A stretch of 44,950 bases of DNA from DASYZQ01 sp035946175 (GTDB lineage Bacteria > Patescibacteriota > Saccharimonadia > Saccharimonadales > UBA4665), in assembly GCA_035946175.1 (NCBI GenBank), contig DASYZQ010000019.1:1-44950 (forward strand), written 5' to 3'. Below the pieces are notes generated by a model, which was given only the letters and a program-made list of their open reading frames with translations, did no database searches and was not told where the DNA came from. Positions 34,833 to 42,503 of the stretch are shown here, one piece after another (position 1 is the stretch's first letter; the number at the start of each line of letters is the position of its first letter). A program made the position numbers and the translations under genes.

Positions 34833-35474
34833 TCAATCTAGCCGCAGCACCACGCGTAAGGCTTGTGGCATGATACGGATAAGTGATACCAAGAAAACAC
34901 CAAGCGCCAATCCTCCAATTACATCAAGCGGCGCATATAGACCCAGATAAAGTCTCGACAAACCAACCGCCCCTACCCAAATCGGTAATAGGACCCGCCA
35001 CTTGAGCGGCAGATATGGTAGCAAACTAAGAGCAATGACCGTGGCGATCACGGTTGCGCCAGACGGAAAAGCCGTTCCCAATGCCATAGCCCGAACATGT
35101 AATCCGGCAACATAGATAGCTGGCTGGGCCCTATCCACGATATGTTTCGCCCCATACGTTAATGTCGTGGCCAGTAGGAACGTAGCACTAAGCCGCCAGG
35201 ACAGCCGATAAAACTGCAGCAAGAAGGTCAGTACAACCGCCACAACAGCCGTCCATGGGCTGCCGCCAACAGCCGTTATAGCTTCGAAATACCTGACCCA
35301 ACGATTCGGCCAGTGGTTTATCGCTAGCAACCAATGCTGCTCCCAACCTGTAAGTGCATGTCGATGTGCCACCAGTGCAGCCCAACTAAAGACAAGCGCT
35401 GACAAGCCGAAGCTCACCACATACCATTTGCGGTGGCTCTCTATATACAGAGCGGTATCTGCTTTTACTGCCAT
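34833..35474 (-). CDS. PAP2-fold membrane protein lacking catalytic residues
   Basis: A 213-residue protein with about five to six hydrophobic helices and a PAP2/lipid-phosphatase arrangement. The three phosphatase motifs are present in position but altered: K-x6-RP is KHIVDRAQP (R to Q), PSGH is PSGA, and SRxxxxxHxxxD is SRLYLGLYAPLD (H to Y). The nucleophile and the proton-donating His are both missing, so phosphatase activity is not expected. It may bind lipid or be a pseudoenzyme. The codons at PSGA read clearly in the sequence, so this is not a reading-frame artefact. Confidence 0.78.
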   Translation of the reverse strand: MAVKADTALYIESHRKWYVVSFGLSALVFSWAALVAHRHALTGWEQHWLLAINHWPNRWVRYFEAITAVGGSPWTAVVAVVLTFLLQFYRLSWRLSATFLLATTLTYGAKHIVDRAQPAIYVAGLHVRAMALGTAFPSGATVIATVIALSLLPYLPLKWRVLLPIWVGAVGLSRLYLGLYAPLDVIGGLALGVFLVSLIRIMPQALRVVLRLD

Positions 35475-35583
35475 GGAAATTTTTACTATTTAATTATTAC
35501 AGCTATTAGTTGTGTAAGTATATCCCTCTCAGAACTAAACAGCCAGGGCTTTTGTGTAGCAGATTCAGAATCCACAGATCCGC

Positions 35584-36627
35584 TCAGACTTCTTCTAGTA
35601 AAGCCTGCCTAGAAGCGACAAACGACGAGGTGATAATACCCAAGCCAAGTAACCCGACAATAATGCTGGGCACTGAAATAAAGATACTGATCAATAGTAC
35701 AATAGCGACGACGGTAATGGTGTAATGCGCGCCGTGTTCCAGATATATGTACCGTGCCAAGGTACCCCGCTGGACCATGTGCACCGTCAAAGAACGGACC
35801 CAGAGTGCTCCAACTCCCAGACCGACTGCAATCAGCAATAGGTTGTTGGTTATGGCGAAGGCGCCGACTACCCCATCGAAGGAGAAACTGGCATCGAGTA
35901 GCTCTAGGTACAAAAACAACCACAAAGCTGGAGAACCGCTTACCGAGCGGCGGCGATATACCACGCCTCCTTGGCGACGATCTAAAAATGCGGCTATTCC
36001 ATGCACTGCTAAGTATGTGCCAATTCCCAAGCATCCTGACAACAGCAGTTGCATGCTATTACGGTTCATTCGCCCTGCCAGTAGGCTTAGGCCGGCGACA
36101 ATCATCAGACTGATAACAGTAGGCAGCCAGATATTGCCAAGTCGTTGCAACCGCCATTCGATACGCTCCAGCCATAATCGCTCGTGACTGTCGAAAAGAA
36201 AAAAGTAGAGTGCCAAAACCATCAAGAAACTACCCCCAAAGGCGGCTATCGCCGTGTGAGAGTGAATCAGCTCATGACTGTAGCGCAGCGGCTGATGCAG
36301 GGCTATCTCCCAGGTCGTACCTACTGATAAATGCGCGCTGATAGCCACGATCAATAAAGGGAACAATAATCGAGTGCCGAGTACCGCAATCAATACTCCG
36401 ATCGATAGAAACATCCGGCGCCAGAAAGGCGAAAGTATTTGCAATACTTTGGCATTTAGGATCGCGTTGTCGAGACTAAAGGCTACTTCAACTGCTATAA
36501 GCAGCAATGTCAGCGCTGCTGCACCAATGCCCAAAGACCACAGCACTTCCAGCACTACCAGGATCGTTACGGCGCTAGTCCAGCCAAATAGACGCCACGG
36601 CATTTGCAAACGAGAGTACTGCGCCAT
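35584..36627 (-). CDS. DUF475 (TerC-superfamily) membrane protein
   Basis: A 347-residue polytopic membrane protein with nine or so hydrophobic segments. The signatures VEVAFSLDNAILNAKVL, LELLDASFSFDGVVGAFAITNN and ARYIYLEHGAHYTI are typical of DUF475, a branch of the TerC superfamily with conserved acidic residues in membrane segments that may bind or transport metal ions. TATACT is 6 nt before the ATG with no ribosome site. The function is not established. Confidence 0.85.
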   Translation of the reverse strand: MAQYSRLQMPWRLFGWTSAVTILVVLEVLWSLGIGAAALTLLLIAVEVAFSLDNAILNAKVLQILSPFWRRMFLSIGVLIAVLGTRLLFPLLIVAISAHLSVGTTWEIALHQPLRYSHELIHSHTAIAAFGGSFLMVLALYFFLFDSHERLWLERIEWRLQRLGNIWLPTVISLMIVAGLSLLAGRMNRNSMQLLLSGCLGIGTYLAVHGIAAFLDRRQGGVVYRRRSVSGSPALWLFLYLELLDASFSFDGVVGAFAITNNLLLIAVGLGVGALWVRSLTVHMVQRGTLARYIYLEHGAHYTITVVAIVLLISIFISVPSIIVGLLGLGIITSSFVASRQALLEEV

Positions 36628-36649
36628 CCCTATAGTATAGAAGCCCAGC

Positions 36650-37012
36650 CTAGGCCTTTTCGATGCGCACTGCCGTACCGTACGCTGCCACTTCGTTCAT
36701 CACATTGCCAATATCGCCGCTATCGAAACGCATGGCGAGCACTGCATTGCCACCTTTCTCAGCCGCTGCTTGCCGAAGCCTTGATAACGCATGCTCCCGA
36801 CTATCGGCAAGTAGTTTGGTATAGCCTTTAACTTCGCCGCCAAATATAGTTCGAAACGACGCACCCATATTGCTGAAGGCATTTCGGCTACGGACAATGA
36901 TACCGAAAACTTCTCCATAGACCTCGACTACTCGAAATCCGGGGATATCGTTCGCGGTTACAACTAGTACCTCTTTACTATTGGCTTGCGAATCCATAAT
37001 CAACTTTCCCAT
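36650..37012 (-). CDS. UPF0145 (YbjQ-type) protein
   Basis: A 120-residue cytoplasmic protein with IPGFRVVEVYGEVFGIIVRSRN at the N-terminus and GGNAVLAMRFDSGDIG near the end, as in the YbjQ/UPF0145 family, which forms oligomeric rings of unknown role. The ATG at 37012 follows directly on the TAG of a short upstream reading frame (37013-37168). DUF475 begins 23 bp downstream on the same strand. Confidence 0.85.
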   Translation of the reverse strand: MGKLIMDSQANSKEVLVVTANDIPGFRVVEVYGEVFGIIVRSRNAFSNMGASFRTIFGGEVKGYTKLLADSREHALSRLRQAAAEKGGNAVLAMRFDSGDIGNVMNEVAAYGTAVRIEKA

Positions 37013-37168
37013 CTACAATACTAAATTGTTGCAGCTTTCATACCAGCAGTCAATAATCATGTTCATAGCTGCGCGTAGGGGATACGCAAAAGTACTATCA
37101 ATGCGTCCGAAATATGACTCGTTTTCTATCAGCAAACTCATCGAGTCACCAGTAAAGTCCAGTGGCAC
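37013..37168 (-). CDS. Possible 51-residue small protein upstream of UPF0145
   Basis: A minus-strand frame open from a TAG near 37215 down to TAG at 37013-37015, which directly precedes the UPF0145 ATG with no gap. GTG 37168 would give MPLDFTGDSMSLLIENESY and onwards, 51 residues with two Cys near the end. TATAAT lies about 40 nt upstream. No ribosome site and no recognised family. The stop/start junction is the main support; it could be chance. Confidence 0.3.
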   Translation of the reverse strand: MPLDFTGDSMSLLIENESYFGRIDSTFAYPLRAAMNMIIDCWYESCNNLVL

Positions 37169-37248
37169 CAGAAGAGTGAATTGGCTATCAAAATCCGTTG
37201 AATTATAAGGCTAGACTAAGGGTATTTGGCGTTGCAACCCAACGCGAT

Positions 37249-37743
37249 TTAAAACGGCTGAGGCAAAGCACATTGCTGCCCATTCGCAGGCCAAATACCA
37301 ACTCCTGGGACAGGGGCATAATTGCCGCCCGTACTGACGTGTACAGCATTTATCCAGCTATGGTATTGGGAATTTCCGACAGTGGTGGGATGCCATACCA
37401 ACTCTAGCCAATAATGATTGCGATATTCGCCGTTCGGGCCATCTACCCCTACAGTGGATGGACCGTCGCACTTTAGTTGACCAAAAACGTCATAGTTTCC
37501 TGGCGCTAAATTAGGTCCAAAACAAGTGGTTGTGTCAGGCCGCAGACAACCTTGGGTGCTGTCCCAAGTATTCACTCGGGGATTGCCCTGGGCGTGGGAA
37601 TGTGCCGGGGAAATCGCACCGGTTGTCCCCAACAGACACAGACAACTCACAACAGCTACCACGCTTTTATTCCACCTAAGCAAATTACTAAGATACCCCG
37701 CCTTCTTATCCGTTTTTAACTTGCTGTCTGTTGTTCGATTCAT
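37249..37743 (-). CDS. Secreted hypothetical protein
   Basis: A 164-residue protein with a signal peptide: basic start, hydrophobic core (VVAVVSCLCLLGTTGAI, about residues 28-44), and a likely cleavage after AHSHA. The mature part (about 113 residues) contains four Cys (GCLRPDTTTCFG, LKCDG, QQCALP) and aromatic/His-containing segments (NHYWLELVWHPTT, YHSWINAVHVS). I do not recognise a family. AGGA lies 6 nt before ATG 37743. It probably acts at the cell surface or outside. Confidence 0.75.
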   Translation of the reverse strand: MNRTTDSKLKTDKKAGYLSNLLRWNKSVVAVVSCLCLLGTTGAISPAHSHAQGNPRVNTWDSTQGCLRPDTTTCFGPNLAPGNYDVFGQLKCDGPSTVGVDGPNGEYRNHYWLELVWHPTTVGNSQYHSWINAVHVSTGGNYAPVPGVGIWPANGQQCALPQPF

Positions 37744-37873
37744 TTTTTATCCTAACCCCTTAATTTTTTATATTTATTCATCATACTACTTATGTTTTTA
37801 AATGCAACCGTCATAATTTTGTTGTGAGCCGTGATATAAGCAATGGTTTTCCCCATAACTAGAGCAAACCGCA

Positions 37874-38374
37874 TCAGCGATTTTTGAAGTGAATAAAGGA
37901 TGCGATCCGCCCGTCAAGGAGTAGATGACTGAAATACCCACTTACTGCCGCTCCATAGATGAGTAATGCTTGCGGCAGAACCTGGTGGCTATAAAGATAG
38001 GGTACAAGTACAATCGGCAACGGTACTAATACCATAGCGAGTTTGCTGTGTGTCCAGCCTCGATGCTTACTGACTATCGGCGTCATAGCTAGCAACCCAA
38101 GAAATGCCGCAGGTTCAAACTTACCGGCAGCTATTAAGATAATGTCAGCGATAAGGGCAAGACCGAAGAAAAGGTGCTGGCCCATGGAGTTGGTATCCAC
38201 ATCCGGCCATAACCCAAATAGCACCGCGACTACGAATAGACCGATCAGCAACTGCCAGTCAGCGAGCATGATCCCGCTACGATCAAGCACGGTTGTTGGC
38301 AATGCCTTTACGCCTGCAACATATACTGTGTTTATAACTATAGCGCCAGCAATATGACCTCGGTATCCAGACAT
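37874..38374 (-). CDS. YdjM/DUF457-type membrane metal-dependent hydrolase
   Basis: A 166-residue polytopic protein with an N-terminal H-x-x-x-G (YRGHIAGAIV), then GLWPDVDTNS, SKHRGWTHS and YFSHLLLDG, the conserved metal-ligand pattern of YdjM-like inner-membrane proteins. The hydrophobic segments lie between these. Activity is unproven in the family. AGAGG is a few nt before ATG 38374. It lies downstream of the FMN reductase on the same strand. Confidence 0.82.
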   Translation of the reverse strand: MSGYRGHIAGAIVINTVYVAGVKALPTTVLDRSGIMLADWQLLIGLFVVAVLFGLWPDVDTNSMGQHLFFGLALIADIILIAAGKFEPAAFLGLLAMTPIVSKHRGWTHSKLAMVLVPLPIVLVPYLYSHQVLPQALLIYGAAVSGYFSHLLLDGRIASFIHFKNR

Positions 38375-38398
38375 AACCTCTAGTGTATCACTAAATTG

Positions 38399-38971
38399 CT
38401 AGCGCTTTTGTTCGTTGAGGCGAGCCCATCGGAGTGCCCGCGCTAAAAATAGCAGTTCATAGTAGGCATCATGCAAGTTCCTCTCATAGCGTTCAGTGTA
38501 TTCGGGCCTCATCTTTCCCTGATCGTCAAAGATATCTTGGACCCGTGGAAAATAGAGATTGGCATAGGTTACTACCAGCCCCATCTCCCGGACCGGCCCT
38601 ACTAGTGCCTCTACGGCTCGTACGCCACCCCAGCCGCCATTACTGACCCCGGCCAGGGCCAGGGCCTTATGAACGTAGTTCTTGGACTCACTGTCAAGCA
38701 TCCGCTTTAGGCTACCCGAAAAGCTGTGGTTATATTCCGGCGTAATAATAAAGAAACCATCGGCCTTGGCTGTTATCTCGCTGTAGCGTGGATCTTTACC
38801 TTCCTGATCATTGCCGTCACCAGCAAAATGAAAGTCTTTCGGATCTACGAACACAATCTCCACATTGGGCAGTGTCTCGCCAAACTGAGCAACATAACGG
38901 GCTGCTTTAATTGATTCCCGCCGTTCCCGCGTCGTGCCTACCAGTATGGCTATAACATATGGCTCATCCAT
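38399..38971 (-). CDS. NAD(P)H-dependent FMN reductase
   Basis: A 190-residue flavodoxin-fold protein. The FMN phosphate loop is VGTTRERRESIKAARY near the N-terminus, the mid-region TPEYNHSFSGSLKRMLD contacts the isoalloxazine ring, and VSNGGWGGVRAVEAL follows. Such proteins reduce flavins, azo compounds or quinones; the substrate is not predictable. TATGAT lies 8 nt before the ATG and no ribosome site is seen. Confidence 0.9.
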   Translation of the reverse strand: MDEPYVIAILVGTTRERRESIKAARYVAQFGETLPNVEIVFVDPKDFHFAGDGNDQEGKDPRYSEITAKADGFFIITPEYNHSFSGSLKRMLDSESKNYVHKALALAGVSNGGWGGVRAVEALVGPVREMGLVVTYANLYFPRVQDIFDDQGKMRPEYTERYERNLHDAYYELLFLARALRWARLNEQKR

Positions 38972-39012
38972 GGCTATTCATCATACGTGTCTTTATCAGC
39001 TATCGGCAAGCT

Positions 39013-39384
39013 CTAGCCTTCAAGCTCGGCAATTCTATCATGATCTAGCCCAAAATAGTGAGCAACTTCATGCCATAAGGTGTGTTTGATTTGCTCTTTC
39101 AGGGCCGGAAAATTGTCGACAGAGCGACAGAGGGGCAATTTGAATAAGGTTATCTTATCTGGCGGATAGTTAGTGGCTCCTTGCCGCCGAGGCAGCGGTA
39201 CACCCTCATAAAGTCCAAACAATGTTTGGTCGTGTCGAAGTCGGGCAGTTTCACGCTGCTCAATATTTGGTTCCTCAGCATAGACCAAGGCTACGTTTCT
39301 CACTGCACTCAAATGTGTTTTGGGTAGTTCGCCAAACGCCTCATCGGCAAGTGCCTGAAATTGTTCGTCACTGACAGTTATCAT
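39013..39384 (-). CDS. Minimal zincin metallopeptidase
   Basis: A 123-residue protein whose C-terminus carries HTLWHEVAHYFGLDHDRIAELE, a complete HExxHxxGxxH zinc motif. The size and sequence fit the short zincin (DUF1025-type) family, whose substrates are unknown. It starts 5 bp after the stop of the bactofilin-like gene, with AGGA upstream, so the two are probably co-transcribed and could act on the same membrane structure. Confidence 0.87.
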   Translation of the reverse strand: MITVSDEQFQALADEAFGELPKTHLSAVRNVALVYAEEPNIEQRETARLRHDQTLFGLYEGVPLPRRQGATNYPPDKITLFKLPLCRSVDNFPALKEQIKHTLWHEVAHYFGLDHDRIAELEG

Positions 39385-39389
39385 TGATC

Positions 39390-40526
39390 CTAGGATGATT
39401 TCACCTGGTATTGGGGCTTCGGCAGATGGTGTTTCAGTGCCAATATGACAGCGCCTGTCCCAATAAAGTAGCTACTGAGCAGTGTCAGTAGACCAACGAA
39501 CGGTATTACAAGAAGTACCGCTAGTATGAGCACACCGACTAGCATACGCAGCAGCACATTGTTTGAACGACGTAGCACTAATCGGCCGATATAGTAGGCA
39601 GTCACGGCTCCGCTGAGACTGCCTATGAGGATAGCTGCCAGACCAAAGACAAATGCAAGAGGTATGCCGATTACCGTAATAAAGAGCATACCAGCCACTA
39701 ACGGCGGAAGCAGTAACATAGCCAGTCCGCAGAGTATTGTCTCGCCGAGACGGTGCACCGGCTCATCACTGATAGTATGCACAACCTGCGGAAATAGCAG
39801 TGCTATGCATAGCGCAAGGACAAGGAAGGCAACCAGCAAATAGAGAAAGAATGGGAAGGTTGCAGCGAGCAAGGTGCCAGCGGAATGTTTGGTTGCAGCT
39901 GGCGTACTGCAAGTTGTCGCGCCTATCACTTTTGAACCAGGTCTCAGATCAGCCTTTTGCTTAGCAACATAATGTAGATTGCCCCCGACCAAAGCATGAG
40001 AATCAAGCGTCAGCCAACTACCTGAAAAATCGACGTTTCGATCAACCCTGCCAGATACCGTCAGCGTATTTGCCCGGACTGTGGCGTCACGCCCGACTGA
40101 CCCATTGAGTGCGGCAGTTTGCGCCAGCAAGGATACATCTTGGCCGACCTGCGATGCCTTGTCGAGTGTGGCACTCTGGGCTGCTATGCCGACTGCCCGC
40201 CCGACTGTGGCGTCGATGGTTATCGACTGAGCTGTACCGCGTATACTGCCGTCAATATGACCGGATATTGAGACTGTCTGGCCTGCACACAAAACATCGC
40301 CGTGTACCGTCGCGTCAATTGTGACATTTTGTCCAAAGCAATAGACATCTCCATTGATCGTTCCCTCGATGTCGACGCTCTTACCTGTGCTATAGAGTGT
40401 CCCGTGCACCATCTGACTACTGGCTACCGCTTGTTGAAAGACCTGGGCATGCGTAACGCCTGTCCAGATAAGGCCTGACATGCCGCCGAGAAGTAGAATG
40501 CCAAGTGCATAACGAAAGATTTTCAT
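39390..40526 (-). CDS. Exported bactofilin-like beta-helix protein with membrane domain
   Basis: A 378-residue protein: signal peptide or anchor (residues 7-28), then about 160 residues of short repeats such as GTINGDVYCFGQNVTIDATVHGDVLCAGQTVSI, characteristic of bactofilin/polymer-forming beta-helices, then four hydrophobic helices (about residues 220-365). The repeat part would lie outside the membrane. Bactofilins are usually cytoplasmic and lack membrane helices, so this architecture is different. AGAGG lies upstream of ATG 40526. It is divergent from rarA. Confidence 0.82.
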   Translation of the reverse strand: MKIFRYALGILLLGGMSGLIWTGVTHAQVFQQAVASSQMVHGTLYSTGKSVDIEGTINGDVYCFGQNVTIDATVHGDVLCAGQTVSISGHIDGSIRGTAQSITIDATVGRAVGIAAQSATLDKASQVGQDVSLLAQTAALNGSVGRDATVRANTLTVSGRVDRNVDFSGSWLTLDSHALVGGNLHYVAKQKADLRPGSKVIGATTCSTPAATKHSAGTLLAATFPFFLYLLVAFLVLALCIALLFPQVVHTISDEPVHRLGETILCGLAMLLLPPLVAGMLFITVIGIPLAFVFGLAAILIGSLSGAVTAYYIGRLVLRRSNNVLLRMLVGVLILAVLLVIPFVGLLTLLSSYFIGTGAVILALKHHLPKPQYQVKSS

Positions 40527-40586
40527 AGTAATTTCCTCTGGCCCCCTTTTTTATCTTTTCTTATTGTACAGCATATACTATACGAT

Positions 40587-41768
40587 ATGGACCAACCACT
40601 TGCCGAACGAATGCGCCCTAAAACCCTTGATGAGGTGGCCGGGCAGCAGCATGTACTTGGTGAAGGCAAGATACTGCGCCAAATTATCTGCCGACAGCAG
40701 CCCACCAGTCTTATCTTATGGGGACCGCCGGGCAGTGGTAAAACCACACTGGCACGCATAGTGGCCAACTCCACTGGTGCCGATTTTGTAGAATTGAGTG
40801 CGGTGACATCTGGCAAGGCAGACCTGCGCAAGGTCATCGAACATGCTGAGGATAATAGGCGTCTGGGCGTGCGCACCGTTCTATTCGTCGACGAAATTCA
40901 CCGCTTCAATAAAGCCCAACAAGACGCTTTCCTCCCATATGTTGAATCGGGTCTGATCGTGCTCATTGGCGCTACCACCGAAAACCCCAGCTTTGAAGTA
41001 ATTACGCCACTTTTGAGTCGCTCCCGCGTCATTGTATTGGAGCCACTTACAAAAGGGGATATCGCCAGTATTCTCAAAAAGGCAGCCAAGCTAGAAAAAC
41101 TGAGCGCGAAGCGATTGCCTCAAGAGGCTATTGAACTACTCGCTGAGCTGTCTGGAGGTGATGCCCGTATTGCACTTGGCAATTTAGAACTTGCCCAGAA
41201 GCTTACTGATAAAATCATCACACCTGAGATTGTCGTAACTGCCGCTCAAAAGCGCGTCCCCGATTATGATAAACTCGGTGAAAACCACTATAACCTCATT
41301 AGCGCCTTCATAAAGTCAATGCGTGGCGGTCAGTCAACTGCCACACTGTACTATCTCGCTCGGATGCTACAAGCTGGTGAAGACCCCAAATTCGTCGCCA
41401 GGCGCATGATTATATTCGCCTCCGAGGACATTGGTTTGATAGCCCCAGCTGCCCTCAATCTTGCAATATCTACCTTTCTGGCTGTGGAACGTATCGGATT
41501 GCCGGAGTGTCAATATGCTCTCTACCATTGCGCCACAGTACTCGCCAAAGCCCAAAAGTCTCGTTCGATTACTGTGGCTATGGGGAAGGCTCAGGCAGCA
41601 GCAAGAGATTATTCGGATTTGTCGGTACCACTTCATTTGCGCAATGCTCCGACAAAACTCATGAAGGATCTAGGCTACCAAAAGAATTATGACTGGCAGG
41701 CTGGCTTCAGGCCTGAGCAAGGCTTCCTGCCACCAGAGCTAGCAGATGCGGATTTTTTCACGCAATAA
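40587..41768 (+). CDS. rarA: Replication-associated recombination protein RarA/MgsA
   Basis: A 393-residue clamp-loader-like AAA+ ATPase acting at stalled forks. Walker A GPPGSGKTT (about residues 46-54), Walker B LFVDEIHRF, sensor-1 IGATTENPSFEV, and arginine finger region LLSRSRV are present, followed by a helical domain and the C-terminal RarA tetramerisation region (YYLARMLQAGEDPKFVARRM). The length is slightly below the usual 430-450. TATACT ends 7 nt before ATG 40587, and no ribosome site is seen. Confidence 0.96.
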   Translation: MDQPLAERMRPKTLDEVAGQQHVLGEGKILRQIICRQQPTSLILWGPPGSGKTTLARIVANSTGADFVELSAVTSGKADLRKVIEHAEDNRRLGVRTVLFVDEIHRFNKAQQDAFLPYVESGLIVLIGATTENPSFEVITPLLSRSRVIVLEPLTKGDIASILKKAAKLEKLSAKRLPQEAIELLAELSGGDARIALGNLELAQKLTDKIITPEIVVTAAQKRVPDYDKLGENHYNLISAFIKSMRGGQSTATLYYLARMLQAGEDPKFVARRMIIFASEDIGLIAPAALNLAISTFLAVERIGLPECQYALYHCATVLAKAQKSRSITVAMGKAQAAARDYSDLSVPLHLRNAPTKLMKDLGYQKNYDWQAGFRPEQGFLPPELADADFFTQ

Positions 41769-41935
41769 ATAATATCCGTTAGGTACGCAGCCACCAATAT
41801 CACATACTGCGTTAAGCTTAAACCTCCGTCGTAATAATCTCATGTAACGATCTAGCCACAAGAGAGTCGAAATACACAGGCCCATGTGGATATGTCTACA
41901 AAAGCTTTACAGCTGCGTTATACTAGTAACTGCAT

Positions 41936-42067
41936 ATGAAAACAATTGTAGGCACTATGGTGCTTTTTATGTTACTTATTTTTACTGTTGTAGCCCTCAA
42001 TAGGATCGACTCACCTAAGGTGCACGGACTAGGGGCGGTAATGACGTCGACTCATGCAGCTCAATAG
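41936..42067 (+). CDS. Small 43-residue single-pass membrane protein
   Basis: MKTIVGTMVLFMLLIFTVVAL is a basic start plus a strongly hydrophobic helix, followed by a short polar tail ending at TAG 42065. The reading frame overlaps the start of the PEBP gene by 14 bp in another frame, which suggests coupled translation. TATACT (41919-41924) precedes the ATG by 11 nt. No family is recognised. It may be a membrane partner for the PEBP protein. Confidence 0.45.
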   Translation: MKTIVGTMVLFMLLIFTVVALNRIDSPKVHGLGAVMTSTHAAQ

Positions 42068-42503
42068 CAGCGCATTTTCTCAGGGTGCAGAAATACCCAA
42101 AAAGTACACCTGTAAAGGTGCCGGGGTTAGCCCAGCGCTAGAGATTACCGGGGTACCTGCCCTCGCTCAAAGCTTGGCGTTGATTATGCATGATCCTGAT
42201 GCCCCCGGTGGTGATTTTACTCATTGGACAATCTGGAATATTGCACCAAAAACAACTACTATCGCTGAGAACGCTATTCCAGTAGAAGCCAAACAAGGCC
42301 AAAATGACTTTGGTAAGACCGGCTACGGATACCCTTGTCCACCATCCGGTACGCATCGCTATATTTTTGAATTGTACGCGCTAGATACGACCCTGCAGCT
42401 ACAGGACGGTGCTAGTCGCAGCGAACTTGAAATTTCACTTGCTAAGCACATCATAGAGAAAGCTCAACTTAATGGTCTGGTTAGCGCCAATGCTACTTCT
42501 TAA
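42054..42503 (+). CDS. YbhB/YbcL-type PEBP family protein
   Basis: A 149-residue phosphatidylethanolamine-binding-protein-like protein. MQLNSSAFSQGAEIPKKYTC is the typical N-terminus, followed by GVSPALEITGVP, MHDPDAPGGDFTHWTIWNI (ligand-binding pocket) and GYPCPPSGTHRYIFELYAL. The function of bacterial members is unclear. There is no signal peptide. The end overlaps convergent metK by 11 bp. Confidence 0.92.
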   Translation: MQLNSSAFSQGAEIPKKYTCKGAGVSPALEITGVPALAQSLALIMHDPDAPGGDFTHWTIWNIAPKTTTIAENAIPVEAKQGQNDFGKTGYGYPCPPSGTHRYIFELYALDTTLQLQDGASRSELEISLAKHIIEKAQLNGLVSANATS

